Positions 9,642-18,131 of a stretch of 39,985 nucleotides of DNA are shown piece after piece. Under the pieces are notes generated by a model. That model was not told where the DNA came from and did not search any database. It saw only the letters and a list, made by a program, of their open reading frames with translations. The position numbers and the translations under genes are program-made. The DNA is from Novosphingobium sp. 17-62-19. Lineage in GTDB: Bacteria; Pseudomonadota; Alphaproteobacteria; Sphingomonadales; Sphingomonadaceae. The DNA lies in NCBI RefSeq assembly GCF_002256775.1, contig NZ_NCII01000015.1:1-39985 (forward strand), written 5' to 3'. How positions within the stretch are numbered: position 1 is the first letter of the stretch; each line of letters opens with the position of its first letter.

Positions 9642-10106
9642 TTAGGGGGGTGTTTCGGCTTTGGCAACCCCTTCCAGAAAAGGAATCACCGCCTGCGCCA
9701 GAGGGACATCAAGTGGCGGCATCGGCAGGGACACCATCTCATCGCGCGTGACCCATGCAATGGTACTACCAGCTTCCAGCGCTCGTGGCTCCCCATGCCA
9801 ATTGCGAGCACCGAACAGCAGGAGGAGCACCTGCCGCTTACTGTCACTTGGCGGTTCGATTGCGAAAAAAATCGGAGAAATATCAGCAACATCCACGGCC
9901 ACCCCAAGCTCCTCGTCGGTTTCCCTTACAAGCGCCCTTTCGCAGCTTTCCCCTGCCTCTACCTTACCCCCAGGAAACTCCCAGAGCCCGCCGTGTACTT
10001 TGTTTCGAGGGCGCTGTTGCAACAGCACTCGCCCTGCCCGGTCAAATAACGCCAGCGCGACCACGATCTGCACTGTCGGAAGACTTTCCATACTCATGGG
10101 AACCAT
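9642..10106 (-). CDS. mutT: MutT-type Nudix hydrolase ((deoxy)nucleoside triphosphate pyrophosphohydrolase)
   Basis: A protein of about 154 residues with a complete Nudix box: GKVEAGE, then SCERALV, then REXXEEXGU matched by RETDEELGV. The preceding segment, RPRNKVHGGLWEFPGGK, is typical of MutT proteins that hydrolyse 8-oxo-dGTP to the monophosphate and so prevent A:T-to-C:G transversions. The exact substrate is inferred from similarity. The start is uncertain: ATGs at 10106, 10097 and 10091 are all possible and the upstream ribosome-binding signal is weak. It is divergent from the Flp pilin genes, about 58 bp away. Confidence 0.88.
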   Translation of the reverse strand: MVPMSMESLPTVQIVVALALFDRAGRVLLQQRPRNKVHGGLWEFPGGKVEAGESCERALVRETDEELGVAVDVADISPIFFAIEPPSDSKRQVLLLLFGARNWHGEPRALEAGSTIAWVTRDEMVSLPMPPLDVPLAQAVIPFLEGVAKAETPP

Positions 10107-10164
10107 CAACGCTTTCTTAGGGATCCGAGCGTAGCATTCACCCTGCCGCTTTCTAGGAACAATA

Positions 10165-10344
10165 ATGAAGACCTTGCTTCAAGACCTTTTCCGCGATGAA
10201 GGCGGCGCAACAGCCATCGAATACGGCTTGCTGATCGCATTGATTGGCATGGCTATGGTCTTTGGCATGAAGTCGTTCGGCGATGCGATGTTCAACCTTT
10301 ATCTCACTGTCGACGAGAATACCGAGATTGCTGAACACGTTTAA
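10165..10344 (+). CDS. Flp/Fap-type pilin
   Basis: A 59-residue open reading frame, preceded by AGGA seven bases before the ATG. It has a short charged leader (MKTLLQDLFRDEGG), then ATAIEYGLLIALIGMAMVF, the hydrophobic Flp pilin segment. Prepilin peptidase would cleave after the Gly before ATAIEYG, leaving the Glu at mature position 5. The C-terminal part (NLYLTVDENTEIAEHV) differs from that of the next gene. Flp pilins form adhesive fibres exported by the Tad machinery; no tad, cpa or peptidase gene is in the window. Confidence 0.9.
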   Translation: MKTLLQDLFRDEGGATAIEYGLLIALIGMAMVFGMKSFGDAMFNLYLTVDENTEIAEHV

Positions 10345-10381
10345 CGCCTTCTTAGGCTTTGGTACGTAATGATGCGAAGGC

Positions 10382-10408
10382 CTGCTCCGGGGACAAAGTT
10401 TGGAGCAG
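10382..10408 (+). other. Intercistronic hairpin between the two Flp pilin genes
   Basis: Seven-base arms CTGCTCC and GGAGCAG around a 13-base loop, about 38 bp upstream of the second pilin ATG. There is no T run, so it is more likely an mRNA processing or stability element than a terminator. It could allow different amounts of the two pilins. Confidence 0.4.
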
Positions 10409-10445
10409 GACGGGAAGAAGAAACTTTACACTCTAGGAGACCGAA

Positions 10446-10625
10446 ATGAAGCTTTTCCGCAACCTGCTCGCCAACAACGAAGGCGCGACGGCAATCGAAT
10501 ATGGCCTGATCGCTGCCCTCGTCGCTGTCGCCGCGATCGCCGCTATGGGTTCGCTGGGTGACTCGCTGGGTAACACCTTCAACAACGTTTCTGACGAGAT
10601 GGAAGAAGCTAGCCCGACCGCCTAA
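10446..10625 (+). CDS. Flp/Fap-type pilin, second copy
   Basis: A 59-residue open reading frame with a good ribosome-binding site (TAGGAGACC). The leader MKLFRNLLANNEG is followed by ATAIEYGLIAALVAVAAIAA, the canonical Flp pilin core with cleavage expected after Gly, and an acidic tail (NTFNNVSDEMEEASPTA). This copy is closer to the standard Flp consensus than the first and is probably the major subunit. It is followed by a clear terminator. Confidence 0.93.
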   Translation: MKLFRNLLANNEGATAIEYGLIAALVAVAAIAAMGSLGDSLGNTFNNVSDEMEEASPTA

Positions 10626-10663
10626 CAGGCTGGATGGCTAGGCACCAGTGTGCCCGTCAATTG

Positions 10664-10694
10664 AAGGGGAGGCCGACTTGGCCTCCCCTTTTTT
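10664..10694 (+). terminator. Rho-independent terminator after the Flp pilin genes
   Basis: Perfect 11-base stem AAGGGGAGGCC/GGCCTCCCCTT with a five-base loop, running into T6, 39 bases after the second pilin stop. It also lies just past the 3' end of the convergent M48 protease gene. Confidence 0.92.
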
Positions 10695-10736
10695 GGTTGC
10701 GACACATGAGTGAAGCGCGTGAAGGAGCGTTCAAGC

Positions 10737-12221
10737 TCAATAAACGACCAGCTTTACCTTCTGCCCTGTCGTTAGCTTGCTTGACGATGTCATACCGTTG
10801 AGTACGAGAAAGCGCTCAAGCGGCCTGTCGCTGAAAGCCATCTTCGCGGATAGCGATTGCACGGTGTCGCCAGACTTTACAGTTGCAAGTGTCAGGCGGC
10901 GAGGTTTGATGGTTGTGGCCTCGCTGGCATTGATCCGACGAAACGACCGGAACAGCGAATCGAATTGCGATGACTGACCAGCTTGGCTCATTGTCGCAAA
11001 ATGATAAGCTTGGTTGGGGCCGAATTCGTAGGCATAGACCATTATATCAACCTGCCCGTTACCGCTCGTTGCACGCGCAGTGCCATATGCTGCTTTCAAT
11101 CCGTTGACCGTCGTCCGCTCAATCGTTTGCGGGGCTAATTGCTGCTGGCTCGAAAGACCCGAAAACACGGTGCGGATGTAGCTTTCGAGGTTGCCGCTGT
11201 AGCTGGCGCTTGAAAACTCGCCCTTCCCGCTTTGGCCGGAGATGGAAACTGAGCGGGTGCCGTTCACTAGGTAGAACCCGTTTGGTGCCTGAAACGCGAG
11301 ACGCAATGACGGGTGCGTGAAGCGTGATCCATCAACGATACCCTGCGCCGGATCATCGCCGTAGGTCAGCCCGTTGATGCTGTTCAGAAACACATCGCGG
11401 TTCGTCCGCCCGGCCTTCGACGCGCCAGCTCGGCTTAAAGCCGCGCGAACGCGCGAGGCTGGATCGGGGTGTGTGCTTGCCCACTGCGGCACCTGATTAC
11501 CTGTACCCTTGATCGCCGCATCCAGCGCGTTCTGGTTGGCCAGGCTTTGCAATACGGACGACATCGCGCGCGGATCATAACCTGCCCGCTGGAGGTAGGT
11601 GATGCCAAGGTTGTCGGCTTCGGTTTCCTGCCCGCGCGAATATTTCAGCGTAAGTAGCTGGCTGCCGGTAGAGAAAATCTCCTGTCCGATCTTGCCCAGC
11701 GCGCTGTTGCCCAGCACTGCGCCCGCGAGAACCGAACCAAGCGCGCCGAGGATTGAATTGCGCGTTGCCGCGCTCTGCCGCTTGTTAGAATGCCGGGCCG
11801 CGACATGGCCTACTTCATGACCAAGCACACCAGCAAGCTCAGCCTCGTTGTTCATCAATGCTGCGAGTTGCCGAGTGACGTAAACATAGCCGCCGGGAAT
11901 CGCGAAGGCGTTGTTCACGGGGGAATTGAGCAGGGTGACAGTGAAATCGCCCTTTGCGTTGCTCAAGCCCGACTGGACTGCAATCGTCTTTCCAACCTGC
12001 TCCACATAGGCTGCCTGCGCGCCGGTCATCGGGCCGCCGAATTCCTGCAATAGCTGAGGATGGGCTTCGGCGCCCTGCTTCTTGTCGGCGGCGCTGATGG
12101 ACTGGACTGCCCCTTGCGCATTTGCGGCACTGCCGGTTTCCAGCACCCAGGCTGGCAGAACCGAAGCCGCCACTATGGTAACGGTCAGCAAGGCAGCGCG
12201 AGAATTGCGGGCAATTGGCAT
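10737..12221 (-). CDS. M48 family metalloprotease with C-terminal LysM-like domain
   Basis: A 494-residue exported protein with an N-terminal hydrophobic signal (about 9-36, ending AANAQ). The zinc protease domain has HEVGH (His135, Glu136, His139) and the third-ligand Glu201 in GQETEADNLG. It resembles the BepA/YfgC type of periplasmic M48 proteases, which clear misassembled outer-membrane proteins. Instead of BepA's TPR tail, about 200 residues of unassigned sequence follow. The end (about 445-494) looks like LysM: VKSGDTVQSLSAKM ... LVLNGM ... LTTGQKVKLV, suggesting peptidoglycan binding. It is transcribed alone. Confidence 0.9.
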   Translation of the reverse strand: MPIARNSRAALLTVTIVAASVLPAWVLETGSAANAQGAVQSISAADKKQGAEAHPQLLQEFGGPMTGAQAAYVEQVGKTIAVQSGLSNAKGDFTVTLLNSPVNNAFAIPGGYVYVTRQLAALMNNEAELAGVLGHEVGHVAARHSNKRQSAATRNSILGALGSVLAGAVLGNSALGKIGQEIFSTGSQLLTLKYSRGQETEADNLGITYLQRAGYDPRAMSSVLQSLANQNALDAAIKGTGNQVPQWASTHPDPASRVRAALSRAGASKAGRTNRDVFLNSINGLTYGDDPAQGIVDGSRFTHPSLRLAFQAPNGFYLVNGTRSVSISGQSGKGEFSSASYSGNLESYIRTVFSGLSSQQQLAPQTIERTTVNGLKAAYGTARATSGNGQVDIMVYAYEFGPNQAYHFATMSQAGQSSQFDSLFRSFRRINASEATTIKPRRLTLATVKSGDTVQSLSAKMAFSDRPLERFLVLNGMTSSSKLTTGQKVKLVVY

Positions 12222-12355
12222 GTGGTTCTCTCCGGTCTCGACAAGCAGGCAGAAATGGCGACGAGAATGACCAGATACTGCTGGCTAGCCCCGTAACGTG
12301 CCACTCAAGCGCTTTGTCGCAAATCCGGTTCCCGAATGCCAGCGGCCTTACCGCT

Positions 12356-13312
12356 TCAGGCACCGATTCGGAGAAATCGCTCTGCTCGAAGATTACGAAG
12401 TTCGTCTGCCGATTTCCCGATGAGACCGCCGAGTTCTTCTGAAATTGCGTTGCCCAACGTTACGCATGTGGCCTCAGGATCGCGATGCGCGCCTCCGACT
12501 GGTTCTCGAACGATACGGTCGATCACGCCCAGACCATGCAAATCCTGTGCAGTCACCTTCATCGCTTCGGCAGCGTCAGCAGCCTTTTCGGAAGTCCGCC
12601 AAAGAATCGACGCGCAGCCTTCGGGCGAGATGACCGAATACACCGCATGTTCGAGCATCAACACGCGCTCAGCGCTCGCCAGTGCAACCGCGCCGCCCGA
12701 TCCGCCCTCACCCACGATCGTCGCGACCATCGGCACGCCGAGGGCAAGGCAAGCTTCAGTTGACCGGGCAATCGCTTCTGCCTGACCACGCTCTTCGGCC
12801 TCCACCCCGGGAAACGCGCCCGATGTATCGACCAGTGTCACGACGGGCAGGCCGAATCGGCTTGCCATTTCCATCAGGCGGATCGCTTTGCGATAACCTT
12901 CCGGCTTGCCCATACCAAAGTTGTGGCGGATGCGGCTTTGCGTATCATGGCCCTTTTCGTGGCCGATCACCATAACTCGCTGCCCGCCGAATTCTGGCGC
13001 GAGCTTGGCAAAGCCTCCGATGATGGCCTGATCCTCGCCGTAGAGACGGTCCCCCCCCAAAGGCATGAAATCGGTGAAAATCCGGCTGACATAGTCCTTG
13101 AAGTGTGGACGTGCCGGGTGGCGGGCGACTTGCGTTTTCTGCCACGGCGTCAACGCACGGTAGGTGCTGGCCAGAAGCTCGGCAGACTTGTTTTCAAGCC
13201 GCCGGATCTCTGACGTGATGTCAATATCACCGCCCTGCGCAGTCTCGCGCAGTTCAGCAATGCGGGCTTCGAGCGCGGCGACCGGCTTTTCGAACTCGAG
13301 ATAGGAAATCAT
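12356..13312 (-). CDS. accA: Acetyl-CoA carboxylase carboxyltransferase subunit alpha
   Basis: Alpha half of the carboxyltransferase that moves the carboxyl group from carboxybiotin to acetyl-CoA, the first committed step of fatty-acid synthesis; its partner AccD is not in the window. The 318-residue product matches the usual length (about 319). It opens with the family's helical segment (YLEFEKPVAALEARIAELR) and includes GHEKGHDT, PEGYRKAIRLM, TLVDTSGAFPG and GEGGSGGAVALA, the crotonase-like CoA and oxyanion region. The start at 13312 is supported by GGAAG just upstream. It lies 51 bp downstream of xerD on the same strand and may be read from the same transcript. Confidence 0.96.
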   Translation of the reverse strand: MISYLEFEKPVAALEARIAELRETAQGGDIDITSEIRRLENKSAELLASTYRALTPWQKTQVARHPARPHFKDYVSRIFTDFMPLGGDRLYGEDQAIIGGFAKLAPEFGGQRVMVIGHEKGHDTQSRIRHNFGMGKPEGYRKAIRLMEMASRFGLPVVTLVDTSGAFPGVEAEERGQAEAIARSTEACLALGVPMVATIVGEGGSGGAVALASAERVLMLEHAVYSVISPEGCASILWRTSEKAADAAEAMKVTAQDLHGLGVIDRIVREPVGGAHRDPEATCVTLGNAISEELGGLIGKSADELRNLRAERFLRIGA

Positions 13313-13363
13313 GGCACTTCCGCTAGGCGTGACCGTTGATTTGGTCAACTCCTGGGGACATGG

Positions 13364-14245
13364 TCAGCCACGCGCAAGCGGATGACGCTGGTTGACCAGA
13401 GTGACAAGCCGCGCCGAATCAACGTGCGTGTATATCTGTGTGGTAGCAATATCAGCGTGACCCAGCAGTGTCTGAAGCACACGCAGGTCCGCTCCTCCCT
13501 CAAGCAGATGCGTAGCAAAAGCATGTCGGAGCACGTGCGGGCTGACTTTCTCTGGATCAAGCCCGGCCCTCAACGCCAGGTCGCGCAGCAACTGAAACAG
13601 CCGTACGCGTGAAAGATGTCCACCGCGAGGGGACGGAAAGACAAAACGTCCACCTTTCCCTCTCACCACCAACCAGGCCGCTAGCGCGCGCGCGGCGCGG
13701 GCCGAGATTGGCACCATGCGCTGAACGCCCCCTTTACCCACTATAGTCAGGAACGGCGCGTCGCGCGGCACAGAGGCAAGCGGCAACGAAACGAGTTCAG
13801 TTGCGCGCAGGCCTGATCCATACAGCAGCTCGAGAAATGCGAGCAATCGCAATCCCTCTGGCGTGCCGCCAGCGGCATCTTCTTCGGCTGTGTGAAATAG
13901 CGACGCCACTTCCTCATGCCCCAGCAGCCGGGGGAGTGGTCGCCGAATGCGTGGGCGAGGCAAAGCTGGTGACGGATCATCTGCCCTGATCCCCTCATCC
14001 ACCAGAAATCCGTAGAATTGCCGCAATGCCGATGATTTTCTTGCCAACGATGACGGCGCAAGATCGATCCATGCTTCGCCGAGGCGTGTGACATCGGCTC
14101 GCGTGGCCTCTGCCAGCGGCCCGATCAAGTCAGCGGCTCCCGTCAAATCCCGGCGATAGGCAGAAAGCGTATTGGCCGCAGCCCCGCGCTGCGCCGCCAA
14201 CATTGCCAGAAAGCTCTCCACCGCAGCTTCGGCTTTGGCCTTCAC
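13364..14245 (-). CDS. xerD: Tyrosine recombinase XerD
   Basis: Site-specific tyrosine recombinase that with XerC resolves chromosome dimers at dif. The 293-residue protein has the SAM-like N-terminal core-binding domain (about 5-85) and a full catalytic set: Arg147 in SGLRATEL, Lys171 in VGKGGVQR, His237 and Arg240 in HVLRH, His263 in LLGHAD, and the nucleophile Tyr272 in IYTH. The GTG start at 14245 lies four bases after the stop of the 640-residue gene, so the two are coupled. Its housekeeping context (accA, aroK) argues against a phage integrase. Confidence 0.92.
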   Translation of the reverse strand: MKAKAEAAVESFLAMLAAQRGAAANTLSAYRRDLTGAADLIGPLAEATRADVTRLGEAWIDLAPSSLARKSSALRQFYGFLVDEGIRADDPSPALPRPRIRRPLPRLLGHEEVASLFHTAEEDAAGGTPEGLRLLAFLELLYGSGLRATELVSLPLASVPRDAPFLTIVGKGGVQRMVPISARAARALAAWLVVRGKGGRFVFPSPRGGHLSRVRLFQLLRDLALRAGLDPEKVSPHVLRHAFATHLLEGGADLRVLQTLLGHADIATTQIYTHVDSARLVTLVNQRHPLARG

Positions 14246-14249
14246 CGGA

Positions 14250-16172
14250 TCAAACGCGTGAGACGGCTTCAGCAGCGATCATCCGCGCTTCGCCATCCAG
14301 CCCCACCCGATGTAGTGCTGACACGATGTGGTACAGATGCAACGGAGTCATCCGGTCCCAGCGCTCTCCCTGCATACCGAACGCCGCGAGCAGCGCGACC
14401 AGTGCCTGATTGTTTGATGCTGCCGCGCTTTCGATTGCACTTGTCCATCGCGTTTTCCGGCCCAGATCGAGATCAAACTTGCCGGCAAAGTCGCGGGCGG
14501 CTGCCTGATCGACACGTTCGAGGCCCATCAAACCAGCTACCAGGAATTGTGACCGCAACGCCCCTCCCGATTCATCATCGGATGCAAAAGCATTGAGGCC
14601 TTCACTGTTTACCTGATTGGACCGCCCCGGGTTGGCGAGAACCAGCAGGCCCCACGCTTCGCTGCCAACCGGGCAGAACGGTGCCCATTTCAGCGCGTTG
14701 CGATCAAGCCCCGCGGTCAACATTGAGGCAATCAGGGGTGCTGCACTGTCAGCCACATCCTCACCGGGCAGCACCCGTGCAGCCGCGTAAGATGTCAGAA
14801 CAAGCCCTGAAAACGCGCGATCTGGATCGCTTCCATCCCCCCAAAGCGTGCGGATCGCCTCAAGCCGTTCACTTTGCTCCGCAGCAACATACGCTTTTCG
14901 AAGCGTCTCAGCCCGGCCTGACCATTCGTCAGGTTGATCGTTGCCGCCTTCACGCTCGGCGTAGAGTTCGCTGTATAGATCAACCATCGCCCGTGCAGAC
15001 AGCAGTCCCCGTGCGGCAGCCACATCCGCAGCACCGGCACGGGATTTCAGCGGCAGCATGGGGGCGCGCGCTGCCAGCAACGCGTAATTTGCACCGGCTT
15101 TGTCGCGCAGGGCCTGTGGCGGTTCAATGCCCGTGGCAAAGGACAAGCCGATGCTCCAAGGCGTCAGCGCTTCAACGTCTTCCCACTCGATTTTTACTGC
15201 GCGGCGCACGTTTGTGGCAGCACCTGCAAATTTCTGCGCGAGCAAAATGTCGATCTTGCTGCCCTTGCCCTGCCGCATGGCACGGTCAAGCTGCGACATC
15301 GCGTTCGAGCTTTCGTTGGCAAACGCCGAACAGATCGCACGAATCATATCCCATTCATTGCCGGGGCGCGCGGACGCAGTGAGCGCAGTAATGGGGCAGA
15401 GGCCGACCGGATCGGCTGTGGCCATGAAACTGACAAGCGCTGCGTCCTCAAGTCCCCGGGTAAAATTCCCGCTATCGACCGATTGGACCATGCCACGGGC
15501 AGCTTCCGCTTCGCCCATTCTTAGAAGCAGTTGAGCCCGCATTGCCGCCCAGTCGGCCCCGTTCATGCCAACCGGGGTGGCCAGCCTGCTGGCGAGCACG
15601 CGCCGTGCAAGGATATGCCCCCAGCGCGAGACGAACCGCCCGCGCATCTTGCCGATCACACCTTCGACGAACGCACCGTTGAGATAATGGGTCGACAGCG
15701 CAGGGAACCCACCGTCGCTTTGGTCAATGACGCCAACGCGAGCGAGGCTGCGTTGGCCCGCGGGGGGAATGTCAGACTTTGGCCGCGCAGATTCGATCAC
15801 CTTGGCAAGAAGTGCGGGATCGATCGAGTTGAGCAAGGCCTCATCGCTCAAACCACCGCCACTTCCAGACGGTGCCCCCCCTCCGCTTGGCAATGGCTGG
15901 ATCACCGGCGTCGCCGTAGTTGCGACACTGGGCGCCGAAGATGCCGTGCTCTGGCTTGCTGCGGACTGGGCTGTGCTCGGCGCAGTGGGAGTCGTGCGCG
16001 GGGCAGTCGCCGGGCTACGGGCCGGGGCATTCGTGCGTTGCGGCGCGGGCCGCGATTGTTGGGGAGGAGTGTCGAAACCCGGTGGTAGCAGTGATTCCTG
16101 CGCAAACAGAGTGCCCGAAACAGCGGCCAGTGCAGCCGCACTGCCCAACCAGAGGAAGCGATTGCGAATCAT
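14250..16172 (-). CDS. Secreted protein of unknown function, 640 residues
   Basis: I do not recognise a family. The N-terminus is a signal peptide (MIRNRFLWLGSAAALAAVS, probable cut after LFAQ). Residues about 32-115 are a low-complexity Pro/Ala/Ser/Thr/Gln region, probably a disordered spacer. The remaining 520 or so residues are Ala/Leu-rich and look all-helical, with many short amphipathic stretches that could be a TPR- or Sel1-like solenoid, although no repeat consensus is clear. It starts inside the stop codon of a 46-residue membrane peptide (ATGA) and is followed after four bases by xerD, forming a three-gene operon divergent from aroK-aroB. A periplasmic scaffold role is a guess. Confidence 0.85.
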   Translation of the reverse strand: MIRNRFLWLGSAAALAAVSGTLFAQESLLPPGFDTPPQQSRPAPQRTNAPARSPATAPRTTPTAPSTAQSAASQSTASSAPSVATTATPVIQPLPSGGGAPSGSGGGLSDEALLNSIDPALLAKVIESARPKSDIPPAGQRSLARVGVIDQSDGGFPALSTHYLNGAFVEGVIGKMRGRFVSRWGHILARRVLASRLATPVGMNGADWAAMRAQLLLRMGEAEAARGMVQSVDSGNFTRGLEDAALVSFMATADPVGLCPITALTASARPGNEWDMIRAICSAFANESSNAMSQLDRAMRQGKGSKIDILLAQKFAGAATNVRRAVKIEWEDVEALTPWSIGLSFATGIEPPQALRDKAGANYALLAARAPMLPLKSRAGAADVAAARGLLSARAMVDLYSELYAEREGGNDQPDEWSGRAETLRKAYVAAEQSERLEAIRTLWGDGSDPDRAFSGLVLTSYAAARVLPGEDVADSAAPLIASMLTAGLDRNALKWAPFCPVGSEAWGLLVLANPGRSNQVNSEGLNAFASDDESGGALRSQFLVAGLMGLERVDQAAARDFAGKFDLDLGRKTRWTSAIESAAASNNQALVALLAAFGMQGERWDRMTPLHLYHIVSALHRVGLDGEARMIAAEAVSRV

Positions 16173-16309
16173 CTAGAAGCTCCAGCAGGTGCAGTTCCCG
16201 GCCTTACCGGCTGTTCGATCCACTGCATTGGCTGCGCCCCACCTTTGATCCATGCTACTGACAAAATTGCAATCAGTGCGACTGCACCGACCACCGCAAG
16301 CTTCTTCAT
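16169..16309 (-). CDS. Small single-pass membrane peptide, 46 residues
   Basis: A short open reading frame (MKKLAVVGAVALIAILSVAW...) with one hydrophobic helix at about residues 4-20 and a polar tail rich in Pro, Gln and Gly (GAQPMQWIEQPVRPG). Its TGA stop overlaps the ATG of the 640-residue secreted protein (ATGA), and nothing else fits between that gene and the aroK promoter region. Evidence for expression is the tight overlap and the coherent membrane-peptide composition; the ribosome-binding site is weak. Function unknown; it could help localise or translate the downstream protein. Confidence 0.6.
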   Translation of the reverse strand: MKKLAVVGAVALIAILSVAWIKGGAQPMQWIEQPVRPGTAPAGASR

Positions 16310-16407
16310 TCACACGCATCCGGTTTGCGGCCAGGCCATGCCCGGCGGTTGCGACACTTCAGGCGATACTTGCAACCGGCACTAGCGCAAGTATAGGCGG
16401 CGCGGCA

Positions 16408-16989
16408 ATGGAACAAGAAGCGGCCTTCCTCAGCTTACCGGAAATCGGCCGCATCGCGCGCCGGATTGATCGGCCACTGGTGCTGGTCGGCATGATGGGC
16501 GTGGGCAAAACCACTGTGGGCCGCAAGCTGGCATCGATGCTGCATCTGCCTTTCGTTGACGCTGACGAGGAAATTGAACGCGCCGCCCACATGCCCATTC
16601 CTGAAATCTTCGAAACGTATGGCGAGCCATATTTCCGGGATGGCGAACGCCGGGTGATTGCACGCCTTGTTGGCAGCGGTCGGCATACAGACCGGAAAGT
16701 CTTATCTACGGGAGGCGGCGCATTCTGCGATGATGGCACGCGCGCGCTGTTGCTGGACAAGGGAATTGCCATCTGGCTCGACTGCGATGTCGAAACCCTG
16801 ATCGAGCGCGTTGGCCGAAAGGACAATCGCCCATTGCTCAAAAGTGGTGATCCGCGTGAGATTCTGACACGGCTCAAGAATGATCGCGCGCCGTTCTACT
16901 CTCAGGCCCCGATCCACGTAGTCAGCGGGGCTCAACCGCATCATGTCACTGCAACCAAAATCCTGAAGGCAATCGACCAATGGCTGTAG
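16408..16989 (+). CDS. aroK: Shikimate kinase
   Basis: Phosphorylates the 3-hydroxyl of shikimate with ATP, the fifth step of the shikimate pathway. The 193-residue protein has the P-loop GMMGVGKT (28-35), the shikimate-binding DADEEIE (about 49-55), STGGGAF and the LID-region RKDNRPLL. The start at 16408 is preceded by AGGCGG and puts about 25 residues before the kinase core; a longer in-frame reading from 16252 would run through the divergent promoter region and is not favoured. It overlaps aroB by 10 bases, the classic aroKB arrangement. Confidence 0.96.
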   Translation: MEQEAAFLSLPEIGRIARRIDRPLVLVGMMGVGKTTVGRKLASMLHLPFVDADEEIERAAHMPIPEIFETYGEPYFRDGERRVIARLVGSGRHTDRKVLSTGGGAFCDDGTRALLLDKGIAIWLDCDVETLIERVGRKDNRPLLKSGDPREILTRLKNDRAPFYSQAPIHVVSGAQPHHVTATKILKAIDQWL

Positions 16990-18086
16990 TTTCTGTTGCC
17001 ATCGCAGGTGCGCCCTATGATGTAAGGATCGAAACAGGTCTGCTCGAACGCGCTGGCGAACATTGCCGACCGTTCTTGCGCAAGAATCGCGTAGCGATTG
17101 TGACCGACGAAAACGTCGCTGCTGCATGGCGGACGAAAGTTGAAGCCTCGTTTGCCGCTGTAGGCGTGGTCAGCAATTGGCTGATCCTGCCTGCTGGCGA
17201 AGCGACCAAGAGCTGGGAGCAACTTGCTCGTGTCATTGACTGGCTGCTCGTACAAGAAGTTGAACGCAAGGACAACATTGTTGCACTGGGCGGCGGCGTA
17301 GTCGGTGACTTGACCGGCTTTGCGGCCTCGATGGTCAAACGTGGCTGCGGGTTCATCCAGATCCCTACCACCCTGCTAGCCCAGGTGGATTCGAGCGTGG
17401 GCGGCAAAACAGCAATCAACACGCCTGCGGGCAAGAACCTCGTTGGCGCCTTCCACCAACCATCGCTAGTGCTGGCCGATCCGCTTGCGCTGGATACGTT
17501 GCCGTTGCGCGATACGCGCGCAGGTTATGCCGAAGTGGTGAAGTACGGCCTGATCGATGACGCGCAATTCTTTGAATGGTGCGAAGCCAATGGCGCAAAG
17601 CTGCTGGCAGGGGACCCGTCTGCGCGCGAAACGGCGATTGCCAAAAGCGTGGCGGCCAAGGCACGGATCGTTGCGGCAGACGAGAAGGAAACCGTCGGGG
17701 TTCGCGCGTTACTCAACCTCGGCCACACTTTTGGCCATGCGCTGGAAGCCGAGACAGGTTTCTCAGAGCGCCTGCTGCACGGTGAAGGCGTGGCTTTGGG
17801 CATCGTGCTGGCAGCGCGTTTTTCAGCACGTCAGGGGCTGATGTCCGGGCAGGATGCAGCACGCATTGCTGCGCATATCGGCGGCATCGGTCTGCCCTCT
17901 TCAATGAAGGCTTTGGAGTTGGACTGCGACGGTCGGTCGCTTGCCGACCATATGCTCCACGATAAGAAAATGGATGCGGGCACTTTGCCGTTCCTGCTTA
18001 TGCGTGGAATCGGCCAGACGTTCTTGGCCAAGGATGTAGACCTTGGCGAAATCGGTGCCTTCCTTGATGAAGAAATGGCGCGATGA
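16980..18086 (+). CDS. aroB: 3-dehydroquinate synthase
   Basis: NAD- and metal-dependent enzyme converting DAHP to 3-dehydroquinate, the second step of the shikimate pathway. The 368-residue product has the NAD-binding GGGVVGD (104-110), the substrate loop DSSVGGKTAIN, and probable zinc ligands Glu185 (AGYAEVVK), His249 (LGHTFGHALE) and His267 (LLHGEG). Its ATG lies within the end of aroK, so the two genes are translated together. It ends 45 bp from the convergent crotonase gene. Confidence 0.97.
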   Translation: MAVVSVAIAGAPYDVRIETGLLERAGEHCRPFLRKNRVAIVTDENVAAAWRTKVEASFAAVGVVSNWLILPAGEATKSWEQLARVIDWLLVQEVERKDNIVALGGGVVGDLTGFAASMVKRGCGFIQIPTTLLAQVDSSVGGKTAINTPAGKNLVGAFHQPSLVLADPLALDTLPLRDTRAGYAEVVKYGLIDDAQFFEWCEANGAKLLAGDPSARETAIAKSVAAKARIVAADEKETVGVRALLNLGHTFGHALEAETGFSERLLHGEGVALGIVLAARFSARQGLMSGQDAARIAAHIGGIGLPSSMKALELDCDGRSLADHMLHDKKMDAGTLPFLLMRGIGQTFLAKDVDLGEIGAFLDEEMAR

Positions 18087-18093
18087 AAAGTGC

Positions 18094-18121
18094 GCGGTGC
18101 GCGACCTGAGCCGCACACCGC
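18094..18121. terminator. Possible hairpin between convergent aroB and the crotonase gene
   Basis: Arms GCGGTG and CACCGC with a further GCG/CGC pairing inside after one mismatch, sitting in the 45-bp gap between two convergent genes. Neither side has a T run, so a terminator role is only suggested by position. Confidence 0.35.
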
Positions 18122-18131
18122 CCGAATTTCC

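Noticed and set aside
12341-12355. AGCGG/CCGCT hairpin directly after accA as a terminator
   Set aside because: Only a five-base stem and no T run.
13364-14245. Phage or island integrase marking a mobile element
   Set aside because: Length, full XerD-type active site and housekeeping neighbours (accA, aroK) fit the chromosomal XerD; no other mobile genes are nearby.
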